Source: Desulfomonilaceae bacterium (GTDB lineage Bacteria; Desulfobacterota; Desulfomonilia; Desulfomonilales; Desulfomonilaceae). Taken from it: a stretch of DNA of 42,039 nucleotides. Under the pieces are notes generated by a model. The model was not told where the DNA came from and ran no database searches. It was given only the letters and a program-made list of their open reading frames with translations. The stretch's first letter is position 1. The number at the start of each line of letters is the position of its first letter. The stretch lies in contig JBAZSD010000032.1 of assembly GCA_041662605.1 (NCBI GenBank), positions 1-42,039 on the forward strand, written 5' to 3'. The position numbers and the translations under genes are program-made. Shown piece by piece: positions 1 through 8,956 of the stretch.

Positions 1-369
1 CAGTGTTAGCCCTTCTGGCAGGATGTCTTCGATTATCCATCGTATAGGTGGAAGATCCTGTTGCGCTGCATCAAACAGCGTTTCACCGCTAATCCCGATC
101 TTCCGTAATTTAAAAACCTCTTTCGATACGGCATTGTTTCTGCCCTGGTTCCCCTTGAGTTTTCCGTCGCCATTACCATTGCCTATGACAGGTTGTGGAC
201 TCGGAGCAGGCTTTCTGTTAACCAGCCAATCAATATATGCTTCGGGTAACTGTGCTATTTCTTTGCTTGTCCCTGCGAATTGATATTCTTTTCCTGAGTA
301 GTGGGCGGAAAATTCAAAATTGCTATTGACTGTGGGTGTTAGGAATGCAAATATAATGGTACCTAGTCG
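1..369 (-). pseudogene. Primase-polymerase / AAA ATPase fragment
   Basis: The minus frame is open from 369 to the window edge and reads as the linker between a phage or plasmid bifunctional primase-polymerase domain and its C-terminal AAA/RepA-like ATPase. It has a primase-like end (LPEAYIDWLV), a low-complexity Pro/Asn/Gly linker, then LPPIRWIIEDILPEGLTL, which in this family directly precedes the Walker A motif. The Walker A itself would lie beyond position 1. Upstream the frame is closed by TAA at 370-372 and no start codon fits, so the N-terminal primase catalytic part is missing. I infer a truncated replication gene of an integrated phage, plasmid or ICE. The call rests on remembered family patterns only. 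Confidence 0.5.
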
Positions 370-381
370 TTACGAGCCGAA

Positions 382-420
382 CCGGCGCCGGATGGCGTGC
401 TTGTCCGATGATTGTCGGAC
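382..420. repeat. GC-rich spacer with palindrome and hairpin
   Basis: Between two truncated genes lies a 10-bp perfect palindrome (CCGGCGCCGG, 382-391) and a 6-bp stem with a 6-nt loop (GTCCGA/TCGGAC, 403-420). The segment is clearly more GC-rich than its surroundings and sits exactly where both neighbours lose homology, so it may be the scar of a lost mobile element. No transposase remains beside it. Confidence 0.35.
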
Positions 421-438
421 TAGGCCGTAAGGACGAAA

Positions 439-865
439 TCACTTAAATTGCCAAACATCTTCGATTTTAGCCCCTATCATATTTTTCCATCTATCATGGT
501 ATGGCTTTTGTGGATAGTACGATCTCGCAATTGGGTATTCGGGAATTGGCAAGGAACGTAGCCGTCGTGTATTTCGCCTTGCGCTGGCTTTTGTCAAGAA
601 TCGCCTCAACCTTGACTCCTCGCTTGTGGGCTTCCAGTAAGGATTTTGCAATGGGAGTTGAGGTGAAACTGTATGCTTGGACCAGTATTTCGGATTTAGC
701 GTTACCTATCTCTTTTACAATGGCATCCGTGCAGCCACCGTTGGGGCTGAAGTAGACACTGAGGGGGATATTATTGAGGGTTAGGTCGCTGGAGAGACAC
801 TGTCTCACATCAAGGAACGAACAACATAAAATCAGTATTATGCATAAGATGTTCTTACGATTCAT
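439..865 (-). pseudogene. Phospholipase D-like nuclease, broken
   Basis: The start at 865 has a GGAG seven bases upstream. A hydrophobic signal peptide (NILCIILILCCSFLDV) is followed by a PLD-family N-terminal region (VYFSPNGGCTDAIV, LVQAYSFTS, HKRGVKVEAILDKSQ) like that of the small secreted Nuc endonucleases. The reading frame stops at 494, just where the HxK catalytic motif should come. An HKS...MIDG stretch resembling a decayed HKD motif is visible in another frame near 490-520, so at least one frameshift has destroyed it. The C-terminal remainder of the family (GSFNFT region) is absent. It lies next to a truncated primase gene and belongs to the same eroded element. An active product is unlikely. 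Confidence 0.65.
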
Positions 866-1007
866 TTGATACTCCATAGAGAAACGACATATTGTCCTCG
901 AATCTCTTGGATGACTCTTGAGCGGACGTATTAATAGAATTGGCTTCAAGAACCAAAAAATGAAGTCTAGCTAGGTTTCAAGGTCATCTGCAATCAAAAA
1001 AAGCAAT

Positions 1008-2459
1008 TCAGCGTTTCAATCTCTGCCTCAATGCCAGAAGAAAAAGACCAATCAGCGCAGGTCCGAAGAGATTGTCTATGGTTTGCACCAAGAAACCCCA
1101 CCAATTCACGGGAACTAAGTCCTCGGGGCTGAGCAAGGACATGACTCGTAAACTGTACAAGCCAGCCGTAAGTCTATCCCACATGTTCCCCCAAACTAAT
1201 TGTCGATCCATTTGTTTTGAATGCAGACCAAAGGACAGATATCCAACCGTGGAGCAGATAAAGAGCAAGAATGTCCAAGCCAATGGTCGCAGATATCGCT
1301 CTCCGTAGCCGCTGACAATCCCATATACTGTCAAGATGGAACGAAGTTGGAGGCTAGTTTCTACATTTATGCGGCGCATCTCCTTTTCACCATAATGGAA
1401 ATCACCGGCTCGATCGTAATCTCTCCGATCTTCGTAATTTTGTTTTAGCTCACGGTAAGCCTTCTCGATGTGTATCAACGGGACAGGCTGCCCTTCTAAA
1501 AACAAGACTTCATCATAAATACCAATACGATCTTCCCCAATATTGATACAACAGCCACTAGAAACCACTTGGGGCCATATCACGTTGGTGAATTCGATGT
1601 TCCGCAGGTCTGTACCTAGGAATTGGCACTTTCGTAAGTCTGCATCTCGAAAAATCAGCTTACAGTCGGGCTCAATGATTACCCAGTTAAAGTCAACTTG
1701 CGTACCGGAGAAGATGACAAAATTATGGTCTTCATCTCGTTCAGAAGCAAGAATACATGTTTTTCCGAAGGTAGATCCGGTAAACACAATGCCGTGCCTG
1801 AACCTAGTCCTGACAAAGTTGGCCTTATCTTGGAACCTTACACGGGAAAAGTTGGGCCTGTCTTGGAACACTGTGGCATAAAAGGATGCTGCCTTGGCGA
1901 ATTTGATACTTCTAAAGTCGGGCGCATCTGTAAATCCAGCTTCACTGAAACTCGCATCACTATTAAATTTGGCTCCAAAGAAGTCGGCACATGTCGGGAC
2001 TGATGGCTCCGAGGGGTGAAGTTGTGCTTGATGTAGAGCGCCGCCGAAGTAATCCGTTCCCACAAACGAAGCTCGATAAAATAGAGCATCCCCATGGAAT
2101 TTAGCATCGGAGAAGTCGGCCGCCCCTTTGAATTCAACCCTGCCGAAGTCGGCACGCCCTCCGAAAATAGCATGACGGAAGTTGGCACCTCCGATGAAGT
2201 TGGCATGGTAAAATTGAGCATCTTCGTTGAACACTGCATTAGCGAAGTTGGCGCCCTTTTCGAACTTAGTACTAATGAAGTCACAATCTCTTGGAAAAAC
2301 AAAACGAAAAAAGGTGTCCCCGGTACTCCTTCGATGACAGTTAAAAGCTTCCCAGAATTGCATTGTATCTTTCTCAGGGTCTTCCGAATGCAGAATACAT
2401 AAATCCGCATCGCCTAGACCATCAAGACCACACACTTCATGGTGTCTGCACCTCGCCAT
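1008..2459 (-). CDS. Pentapeptide-repeat protein with C-terminal TM pair
   Basis: A 483-residue protein. Residues 1-45 contain a Cys/His-rich start (ARCRHHEVCGLDGL..LCILH). Residues 55-285 are pentapeptide repeats of the A(N/D)FxxA/xF type (FANAVF, ADFSDAKF, ANFRHAIF), which fold into a right-handed beta helix. A charged segment (RELKQNYEDRRDYDRAGDFHY) follows. The C-terminus has two hydrophobic segments, near 395-415 and 455-480, with a short amphipathic stretch between them that resembles a two-TM ion-channel module. Proteins of this architecture are usually annotated as pentapeptide-repeat or ion-channel-like membrane proteins; the physiological role is unknown. It is intact among broken genes. 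A TATAAT lies 17 bases upstream of the ATG. Confidence 0.85.
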   Translation of the reverse strand: MARCRHHEVCGLDGLGDADLCILHSEDPEKDTMQFWEAFNCHRRSTGDTFFRFVFPRDCDFISTKFEKGANFANAVFNEDAQFYHANFIGGANFRHAIFGGRADFGRVEFKGAADFSDAKFHGDALFYRASFVGTDYFGGALHQAQLHPSEPSVPTCADFFGAKFNSDASFSEAGFTDAPDFRSIKFAKAASFYATVFQDRPNFSRVRFQDKANFVRTRFRHGIVFTGSTFGKTCILASERDEDHNFVIFSGTQVDFNWVIIEPDCKLIFRDADLRKCQFLGTDLRNIEFTNVIWPQVVSSGCCINIGEDRIGIYDEVLFLEGQPVPLIHIEKAYRELKQNYEDRRDYDRAGDFHYGEKEMRRINVETSLQLRSILTVYGIVSGYGERYLRPLAWTFLLFICSTVGYLSFGLHSKQMDRQLVWGNMWDRLTAGLYSLRVMSLLSPEDLVPVNWWGFLVQTIDNLFGPALIGLFLLALRQRLKR

Positions 2460-2476
2460 TGTTTTGCCCCATATGT

Positions 2477-2482
2477 ATTATA
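2477..2482 (-). promoter_or_regulatory. Possible -10 box for the pentapeptide gene
   Basis: The minus strand reads TATAAT here, 17 bases before the ATG at 2459. No convincing -35 is seen at 16-18 bp spacing, so this is a weak suggestion. Confidence 0.25.
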
Positions 2483-2668
2483 TTTAAGGAATTGTTCGCT
2501 CTGTTCCGAGAAATACCAATAATTCGATTTTATCATGAAGCGAGATAGGATGTTAGAAATTCTAGGCGTTTTGGAAAGAATTTCTAGCTGCACCTCCACA
2601 GTAAGAAACTTGTAATCAAAGCAATGCGTTTATTACGGCTTACGTGACCAGTTTGGGCTAAATAGTCC

Positions 2669-2755
2669 GGTAAATTTGGTCCCATTTTTTGATAGGATAT
2701 TTTCGCTCCAACGCGAAAAATTCTTGCGTGAGTTTTGCGTGTCATCACTACCGAT
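2669..2755 (+). repeat. 87-bp direct repeat, copy 1
   Basis: This segment matches 9228-9314 along its whole length with scattered differences and has an identical 29-base core (2723-2751 equals 9282-9310, containing GTGAGTTTTGCGTGTC). Both copies are in the same orientation. Copy 1 lies 71 bp before the tRNA-Phe 3' half. Copy 2 lies 38 bp beyond the stop codon of an integrase remnant. It is probably an end sequence of a family of integrated elements rather than a gene. The rest of 2460-3078 has no gene that I can support. Confidence 0.8.
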
Positions 2756-2826
2756 ATCAACCGATTTAAAGCAACGGTCGGTCAGGTAACAGATTTAATT
2801 AATTACTTATTAATGGTAGTTTACTA

Positions 2827-2872
2827 ACTGAAAATCCTTGTGTCGATGGTTCGATTCCGTCCCTCGGCACCA
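2827..2872 (+). other. tRNA-Phe 3' half (attachment-site scar)
   Basis: The 46 bases begin with the anticodon-loop sequence CTGAAAA (anticodon GAA). They continue with a variable region, a T arm (GATGG, loop TTCGATT, CCGTC), the acceptor strand CCTCGGC, discriminator A and CCA. This is the 3' half of a bacterial tRNA-Phe. The bases immediately upstream do not form the D arm or the 5' acceptor strand, so it is not a functional gene. Tyrosine recombinases commonly integrate at the anticodon or T-loop part of tRNA genes and leave such a duplicated 3' half at the distal junction. The orientation implies that the element lay to the left (1-2826) and chromosome lies to the right. Confidence 0.75.
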
Positions 2873-3078
2873 TGCAATGACCAAGGATTTCAACAAGCTC
2901 CAATTTTCAGATCTCCCAAAACTGACTCACTAATCACCTTAATCTCGAAAATGCTAACATTTTGCTAACATCGCTGTTATCAAGCATTTGAAGCGTCTAC
3001 AGCTTTCGCTCAATGCGAGCCATAACAGCACGCACGTCAATGGTAATGTGAGTGAAAAACGACTCGGAGGACAATCCA

Positions 3079-4545
3079 ATGTCTATCTCAAACCGCCTCG
3101 CAGACAAGACTTTGCTCAGGCAACAATGTTATATCGACGGCCAATGGGTTGTAGCGGATGATGGGTCCGATTTCCCCGTGATTAATCCGGCTGACGGAAC
3201 AATATTGGGCCGAGTCCCAAATATGGGATCAACTGAAACCAGACGCGCCATTCAGGCTGCCCATGACGCGTGGATAGGCTGGCGTAACCGAACGGCAAAA
3301 GAAAGAGCCGTCATCCTGCGCAGTTGGTTCGAGTTGATTATGGCAAACCGGGATGACCTGGCGATCATCCTCACATCCGAGATGGGCAAGGCGCTTGAGG
3401 AGGCCAAGGGCGAAGTGACTTACGCTGCCGCTTTTGTCGAGTGGTTTGCGGAAGAAGGCAGACGTACGTACGGTGATGTAATTCCGACTCATAGAGCAGA
3501 TAACCGAATTCTGGTAATTAAGCAGCCAATTGGAGTTTGCGCTGCCATCACGCCCTGGAACTTTCCGAGCGCGATGCCTACCCGAAAGATTGCTCCGGCT
3601 TTGGCTGCAGGGTGCACAATGGTTTTGAAACCTGCGGGACAAACACCGCTGTCAGCTTTGGCTTTGATGGAACTAGCCGAGCGTGCCGGGATTCCCAGAG
3701 GAGTGCTCAACGTGGTGACAGGTGATTCCGCCGTAATAGGCCGGGAATTGTCAGAGAATTTGCTCGTGCGGAAGCTGACGTTCACTGGGTCCACCGAAGT
3801 CGGCAAACTGCTCATGCGACAAAGTTCGGGAACCCTCAAGAAGATCTCACTTGAGTTGGGTGGCCATGCGCCGTTCCTTGTGTTCGAGGACGCGGATTTG
3901 GATGCTGCTATCGAAGGGGCTCTGGTAGCGAAGTATCGCTCGTCAGGACAAACATGCGTGTGCGCCAACCGAATTCTCGTCCAAGACAGTATCTATGACG
4001 CCTTTGTTCATAAATTTGTGTCGGCCGTCAAGCCTCTAACGGTAGGCAACGGACTCGATCCGGCAGTGAAGATAGGCCCTCTCATTGATCGTGCAGCTCA
4101 GGAGAAAGTGGAAGAGCATGTACGTGACGCAGTATCAAAAGGAGCGACCCTTAGTCTCGGCGGAAAGCCCAACTCACTCGGGCAGACATTCTTTGAGCCG
4201 ACCATATTGACCGACGTCACGACTGATATGCTCTGCATGAGGGAAGAGACCTTCGGCCCAGTCGCGCCAGTCATGCGTTTCCGATCCGAAGCCGAGGCCA
4301 TTTCTATCGCTAACGACACTCCTTACGGTCTTGCTGCGTATATCTACAGCCGCGATCTGGCCAGAGTCATCCGTGTAAGCGAAGCGTTGGAGTACGGGAT
4401 GGTGGGAATTAACACGGGCTTGATCTCTACTGAAGTCGCGCCCTTCGGGGGAGTCAAGCAATCTGGGATCGGCCGTGAAGGCTCCAAATACGGTATTGAG
4501 GAATATCTGGAGATAAAATACGTGTGTATCGGCAGCCTTGGCTAG
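3079..4545 (+). CDS. gabD: NAD(P)-dependent succinate-semialdehyde dehydrogenase
   Basis: A 488-residue aldehyde dehydrogenase. I chose the ATG at 3079 because GGAGGA sits eight bases upstream; an upstream GTG at 3052 is also open. Family landmarks are the ITPWNFP motif (Asn161), KPAGQTP (Lys184), FTGSTEVG, the catalytic Glu259 in LELGG, and the nucleophile Cys293 in SGQTCVCANRI. The CxC arrangement at the active site and the overall sequence are typical of GabD-type SSADH, which oxidises succinate semialdehyde to succinate, and the length fits. Nothing next to it (no GABA aminotransferase or 4-hydroxybutyrate gene) confirms the substrate, so another semialdehyde is possible. It is the first clearly chromosomal gene after the tRNA scar. 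Confidence 0.85.
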   Translation: MSISNRLADKTLLRQQCYIDGQWVVADDGSDFPVINPADGTILGRVPNMGSTETRRAIQAAHDAWIGWRNRTAKERAVILRSWFELIMANRDDLAIILTSEMGKALEEAKGEVTYAAAFVEWFAEEGRRTYGDVIPTHRADNRILVIKQPIGVCAAITPWNFPSAMPTRKIAPALAAGCTMVLKPAGQTPLSALALMELAERAGIPRGVLNVVTGDSAVIGRELSENLLVRKLTFTGSTEVGKLLMRQSSGTLKKISLELGGHAPFLVFEDADLDAAIEGALVAKYRSSGQTCVCANRILVQDSIYDAFVHKFVSAVKPLTVGNGLDPAVKIGPLIDRAAQEKVEEHVRDAVSKGATLSLGGKPNSLGQTFFEPTILTDVTTDMLCMREETFGPVAPVMRFRSEAEAISIANDTPYGLAAYIYSRDLARVIRVSEALEYGMVGINTGLISTEVAPFGGVKQSGIGREGSKYGIEEYLEIKYVCIGSLG

Positions 4546-4755
4546 TGGGTTGTCATTCCTGAATTCGACATCCATTTGGGCAAGACGCTCCAAATGGTAC
4601 TCACGATATGCATAAAACTGGCCCCGGCTTGTAAAATCCGCTACCTGAACGGTGGTCCATCGGGAGAAATGCATTAAGATATAATTGCGTTCTCGGTCAA
4701 GGGCGGCTCATGAGGATTCACTACGGAATGGTAAATCTACTGAAAGGAGTTCCAT

Positions 4756-5103
4756 ATGTTTGAAGTTAGTGAAGAAGCAATGGAAAAGATCAAACAATTC
4801 CTGATGGAACAGGAAGCGCCTCAGGCGATCAGAGTCTTGATGGACGAAGGCGGATGGAGAGGCCCTTATCTCATCATGGCTCTGGATGCACAGAAAGAAG
4901 ATGACAAAGTTTTCACTGAGAGGGCTGTGACATTCGTTATCGAAAAAGCGCTTTTTGAAAGAGTGAAACCCATACGTATCGGCTACACTCACTCGACTTT
5001 GGGTTCAGGTTATACGCTTGAATCGGAGCTAATGAGGGGTGTGAAGGGTGTTGGGGTAGGATGTCACGAAATTTGTAACAGTTGCGACACAGTCACGCGT
5101 TGA
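4756..5103 (+). CDS. HesB/IscA-like protein with altered first Cys site
   Basis: A 115-residue protein with AGGAG seven bases before the ATG. The beginning (FEVSEEAMEKIKQFL, AIRVLMDEGGWRGP) and the end (CHEICNSC) follow the A-type iron-sulfur carrier fold, where three cysteines bind the cluster or iron. The first cysteine, expected in a GGCGGP-like motif, is replaced here (GGWRGP). The C-terminal part has three cysteines (CHEICNSC) instead of the usual CGC. The central region (MALDAQKEDDKVFTERAVTF) matches the HesB-like subgroup common in sulfate reducers. The gene stands alone, without isc or suf neighbours. A classical scaffold function is doubtful; a related metal or redox role is possible. 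Confidence 0.75.
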   Translation: MFEVSEEAMEKIKQFLMEQEAPQAIRVLMDEGGWRGPYLIMALDAQKEDDKVFTERAVTFVIEKALFERVKPIRIGYTHSTLGSGYTLESELMRGVKGVGVGCHEICNSCDTVTR

Positions 5104-5165
5104 ATGTGGACCTTATACCAGTTCGCGATTTTTGATATTGTACCCGTGGGTGTTTTGCTTTTAGG

Positions 5166-5193
5166 CGGTCTTTAAGGGAACGGTTAAAGACCG
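5166..5193. terminator. Stem-loop after the HesB-like gene
   Basis: A perfect 9-bp stem (CGGTCTTTA/TAAAGACCG) with a 10-nt loop lies 60 bp after the HesB-like stop codon. It is not followed by a T-run, so it is either a weak terminator or the end structure of the neighbouring IS remnant. Confidence 0.35.
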
Positions 5194-5279
5194 ATTAACC
5201 ACCAGGAAGGGTCATGGGGCAGCCACCAGACATATCAAAGATGGAACTATTGACACAGGAAGCCTCAAGGAAGGAAACG

Positions 5280-5843
5280 TTAATCTGCGAGGACGCACGC
5301 GCACGCCCACTCGGTTCGGAGATAGTCTCTTTGACGTGCAGCCTGGTCGGACCTGTCATTATTTTTGTGTAAGGGTCGTTCTCCGTTTATTAAATTAATA
5401 TTCAGGTCCATGATATAGGTAGACGTTCTCCAAAAAAATATGGCGAATTGTGTCAGGGCTTTTTTCCAGCAATGCGGGAGCATTGTCCACTTTTTTGAGA
5501 CATTGCGCAATGTCAGATAGATCAGCTTTGACGCTGAGTCGTCTCCTGGGAAATGCCCTCGATTCTTGGTAATCTTCCTGAGCCTCATATTCAGACTTTC
5601 AATAGCGTTGGTAGTGTAAATTATTCTGCGGATATCCTCGGGGAAAACAAAGAAAGGGATGACGTTTTCCCAGTTTTCTTGAACTGCCTCCCATAGAGTA
5701 AATACTTTTGGCGGCGCTTGTGCTGTCCTTGGCGTTAACTCTTCAGGCATCTCCCATTTCTGGTTCACAAACAGCTTCACACATGCGGCTCTAGCAGGTC
5801 CGGTAAGTCCATTATAGGACTTTGACTGAAGCGCGTAGGGCAT
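5280..5843 (-). pseudogene. IS256-family transposase remnant
   Basis: Residues about 50-145 of this frame carry the C-terminal hallmark of Mutator/IS256 transposases: NWENVIPFF, IIYTTNAIESLNMRLRK, TKNRGHFP, YLTLRNVSKKWTM and a final FAIFF. The catalytic domain upstream (two Asp residues) is missing. The first 46 residues do not look like transposase. After FAIFF the frame diverges from the family, consistent with a frameshift near 5430. It lies 18 bp from the stop of the histidine kinase on the same strand. This is a dead remnant. Confidence 0.8.
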
Positions 5844-5861
5844 CAGATGTCTCCATATTAT

Positions 5862-8732
5862 TTAATCTTCATCCAAAATCTTCCGGATCTTCTCTAGCAG
5901 ATTGGCCATATCAAATGGCTTCCTTATGGTACCCTTCTCTCCTGCCTCTTTCAGATCTCCCTCCACTCCCGGCTTCAAACCACCGCTTGCCACAAGGACT
6001 CTAATCTTAGGATCCTTTTTCAATAAGGCTCGAAGGCACTCTCTCCCGCCCATCCCCGGCATCATGAGATCCAGGATGACCAGACTGATTCCTTGCCCAT
6101 GTTTTTCATAAAGCTCTAAAGCTTCCTCTCCATTTACGGCTGTGATCACCCTATAATTGGATTGATTCAAAATACGTGCAGTCAATTCAATGATGTTGGC
6201 CTCATCGTCAACCACGAGAATAGTTTCACCTCGTCCCCTCGGTGGTTCTTTCTTCTCAGAATGTTGTTCTTGGGGGACTTCCTCAATCGCTGGAAAGTAG
6301 ATACTGAAAGTCGTCCCTACAGATGGTTGGCTATCACAAACAATTCTGCCGCCATGCTGCTCCACTATCCCGTATACCACTGCGAGGCCAAGTCCTGTTC
6401 CTTTACCTGGCGCTTTGGTGGTGAAGAATGGCTCAAAAATATGATATACTGTCTCCTTATTCATCCCAGCGCCTGTATCTGATACTATCATCAGAACATA
6501 TTTCCCAGGTTTTGTGTTAGGATAGGAACGGCAAAACTCCTCATCCAATGCCGTGTTCCGTGTTTGTATGGTCAGTTTACCACCATCCGGCATAGCGTCG
6601 CTTGCGTTTACGGCAAGGTTCATCAATATCTGATCAATTTGATTTGGGGCGGCATTTATCGCCCAAAGATCATCGGCCAATAAAAGCTCGATTTCTATCA
6701 TCTTGGGTATGGATCGGGTTAGCATGGCCCTGGTCTGCGTAACAAGCTTGTTGAGTTCAATCGGTTGAAGGTCTATGGGCGTCTTCCGACTGAACGCCAT
6801 CATCCCTTTAATTAGCTCGGCGCTACTATCAACGGTTTGCTTTATAAGTTCCAAGTCCGGCTTTAAGGTCTCCGACAGGTCTTTGTTGAAAAGAATCAAT
6901 TCCACGTAACCAGCTATAACCTGGAGCTTGTTGTTGAAGTCATGAGCAAAACCTCCTGCAAGCGTTCCTATGGCTTCCATCTTCTGGGCATGGAAGAGTT
7001 GTTCTTGAAGAGTCTCTCTCTGTTGCGCCGCATTTACACGATCAGAAATGTCACGGGATATTGTCGATGCGCCAACTATGTTGCCCTCCTTGTCAATAAT
7101 CGGAGAAATCGTTAAGGATACAGGGATGGGGTCGCCAATCTTATTCCGGCGAACCGTGTCGAGGTGTTGCACTGATTTCCCACTTTTAATTTGTTCAAGG
7201 AGCCCCTTAATCTCATCCTCACGGTCATGCGGCGCCAAAATCGTTACGGGTTTGCCGACTATTTCGTGTTCCTTGTAACCATAAATATTTTCCGCCCCTT
7301 TGTTCCAGCTTGTGATAATCCCATCCAAGGTTTTGCCAATGATTGCGTCATCTGAGAACTCGACGATGGCTGCAAGCCTCAGATTTTGTTCCTCCGATTG
7401 CTTGGCCTCGGTGACGTCTTCCACTAACTCGACCACCAGTTCAACCTGGCCCTGAGCATCCTTGATGGGGCAGGATATAATCCTGTAATTGCGGGCTTGG
7501 CTCCCAGTGGGGGTCTCTGTTAGGCTTTCGTGGACCTTTCCATCCTGGAAGGTTTTCACACAAGGACAATAGGGACATGGCGATGTCCTGGGCGGATCAT
7601 TATAGGAATCGAAACAAAGCTGCCCTGTCCCTGCCTGAACCCGAGGATATATCTTTTGGAAGAATGGGTTGATTGCGACGATTTCCATACTGGGATTGAG
7701 AACTGAAATACCGATCTGTAGGTTTTGTATTACTGCCCGAAACCTCTCTTCACTGGCCCTCAGCGCCTCTTCCGCTCGCTTGCGGTCGATGATATCCCTT
7801 ATAAATGCGCCAACGCCGACCTCTTGACACTCAAGTTTTACTGGAAATTTCCGAATTTCGAAGATCCTGTCTGCGGATCTCTCTTCTACGGTTACTATAT
7901 CGTTTTCGGCAATTGCACGTCGGTCTGACTTTAAACATTCTTCCGCTAGTTCCTCCGGCATCAATTCGAAATCAGTCTTTCCAATAATCTCCTGCTCAGA
8001 AAGCCCGAAAAAGTCCTGATTCGCTTTATTCACAAACACATAGCGGTAGTGTTGATCCTTTAAAAATGCGAGATCATCAGTAGCGTTCAAGAAGTTCCTA
8101 AATCGCTCCTCACTCTCTCTCAGTTCCTTCTCTGCCTGCATCCGGTCACTGACGTCAGTGACCGCCGTATGAATCAAGTAGGTTTCCCTTTCCCACTCAT
8201 CCGGCACAACTATTCGAATACTGTTGAGGCGGGCATAAAACGTCGATTCATCTTCACGTATGAGCCTTAGATCGCAAGTCTGCGCCTCTTCATGCCCAAA
8301 CACGTTAGCGAGATGCTGATCCCATTTGTCAAGGTTCTCGGGAGCGATAAGGCGCCCAAGACCTCGATTAATTAATTTTGGACGCGGCATCCCAAGAAGC
8401 GCCGCCCCTGTCAGGTTGACCTGTGTGATGATCCCTTTGTTAGTTAAGGTAAAGTATCCTACAGGAGAGAAATCATAAAGGTCTTGGTAATCGTTCTTGG
8501 TTTTCTCTAATTTAAGCTGAACTCTCCTCAGTTCCTCATTCTGTAACTCTAACTCAATCTGGTGGACATCGAGTTCGTGAATTACCTCCTCAGGGGTCTT
8601 ATCCTCGTGTTCTGAAGGTAAACCCTTAGGCTTGCATAGTTTATCCTCAGCCATATCTCTCAGAGTCACCTTACGGCGCAACTTATTCAATTCATCGATA
8701 AGCTGTTCTTTGGTCTTATCATGGTCTTGCAT
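5862..8732 (-). CDS. Multi-PAS hybrid histidine kinase with REC domain
   Basis: A 956-residue soluble sensor kinase; GAGGAA precedes the ATG. An N-terminal coiled region (1-75) is followed by PAS domains near 78-200, 205-325, 325-445 and 450-570. Next come HisKA with phospho-acceptor His597 (FAHDFNN) and HATPase with the N box at 705-709 (NLAVNASDAM), DTGAGM at 752, and GTGLGLAVV. Last is a C-terminal receiver domain with VDDE at 841 and phospho-acceptor Asp888 (VILDLMMPG). The third PAS has a Cys-rich signature (Cys373, Cys386, Cys389, Cys391), a pattern I associate with anaerobic Deltaproteobacteria. No membrane segment is seen, so it is probably a cytoplasmic sensor. No response-regulator gene lies beside it, so the phosphorelay output is unknown. 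Confidence 0.93.
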   Translation of the reverse strand: MQDHDKTKEQLIDELNKLRRKVTLRDMAEDKLCKPKGLPSEHEDKTPEEVIHELDVHQIELELQNEELRRVQLKLEKTKNDYQDLYDFSPVGYFTLTNKGIITQVNLTGAALLGMPRPKLINRGLGRLIAPENLDKWDQHLANVFGHEEAQTCDLRLIREDESTFYARLNSIRIVVPDEWERETYLIHTAVTDVSDRMQAEKELRESEERFRNFLNATDDLAFLKDQHYRYVFVNKANQDFFGLSEQEIIGKTDFELMPEELAEECLKSDRRAIAENDIVTVEERSADRIFEIRKFPVKLECQEVGVGAFIRDIIDRKRAEEALRASEERFRAVIQNLQIGISVLNPSMEIVAINPFFQKIYPRVQAGTGQLCFDSYNDPPRTSPCPYCPCVKTFQDGKVHESLTETPTGSQARNYRIISCPIKDAQGQVELVVELVEDVTEAKQSEEQNLRLAAIVEFSDDAIIGKTLDGIITSWNKGAENIYGYKEHEIVGKPVTILAPHDREDEIKGLLEQIKSGKSVQHLDTVRRNKIGDPIPVSLTISPIIDKEGNIVGASTISRDISDRVNAAQQRETLQEQLFHAQKMEAIGTLAGGFAHDFNNKLQVIAGYVELILFNKDLSETLKPDLELIKQTVDSSAELIKGMMAFSRKTPIDLQPIELNKLVTQTRAMLTRSIPKMIEIELLLADDLWAINAAPNQIDQILMNLAVNASDAMPDGGKLTIQTRNTALDEEFCRSYPNTKPGKYVLMIVSDTGAGMNKETVYHIFEPFFTTKAPGKGTGLGLAVVYGIVEQHGGRIVCDSQPSVGTTFSIYFPAIEEVPQEQHSEKKEPPRGRGETILVVDDEANIIELTARILNQSNYRVITAVNGEEALELYEKHGQGISLVILDLMMPGMGGRECLRALLKKDPKIRVLVASGGLKPGVEGDLKEAGEKGTIRKPFDMANLLEKIRKILDED

Positions 8733-8956
8733 GGAAGGTTCCTCTTAACGGGAAGCTACGTATGCGAGTGGTGGAAGGGCTTGATCATAATAACCCTTAT
8801 TATTGCTTATCTTGTAAAAGTAAGGCGCTTGTCAAACTAATTATCCCTGGCCGTTAATCCCCTCGTCTTCTCTGTGTGTCCATCGTCACATCAAGCCGAT
8901 AAACTCCAGATCTCTCCGAATCCATACTATCCCCCTTTAACCCCATATCAATCCGT

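Noticed and set aside
1838..2410. A 190-residue minus-strand frame inside the pentapeptide gene
   Set aside because: It is an out-of-frame shadow generated by the repeat periodicity of the pentapeptide coding sequence.
2827..2872. Functional tRNA-Phe gene
   Set aside because: The 5' acceptor strand, D arm and 5' anticodon stem are missing upstream.
3489..3968. A 159-residue antisense frame in the aldehyde dehydrogenase
   Set aside because: It is a shadow of a strongly conserved gene on the other strand.
4174..4674. A 166-residue minus-strand open frame overlapping the end of the aldehyde dehydrogenase
   Set aside because: It is mostly antisense to a clear enzyme gene, has no family resemblance and no ribosome site.
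5214..5372. A short plus-strand ORF starting MGQPPDISKMELL
   Set aside because: It overlaps the IS256 remnant and has no family resemblance.
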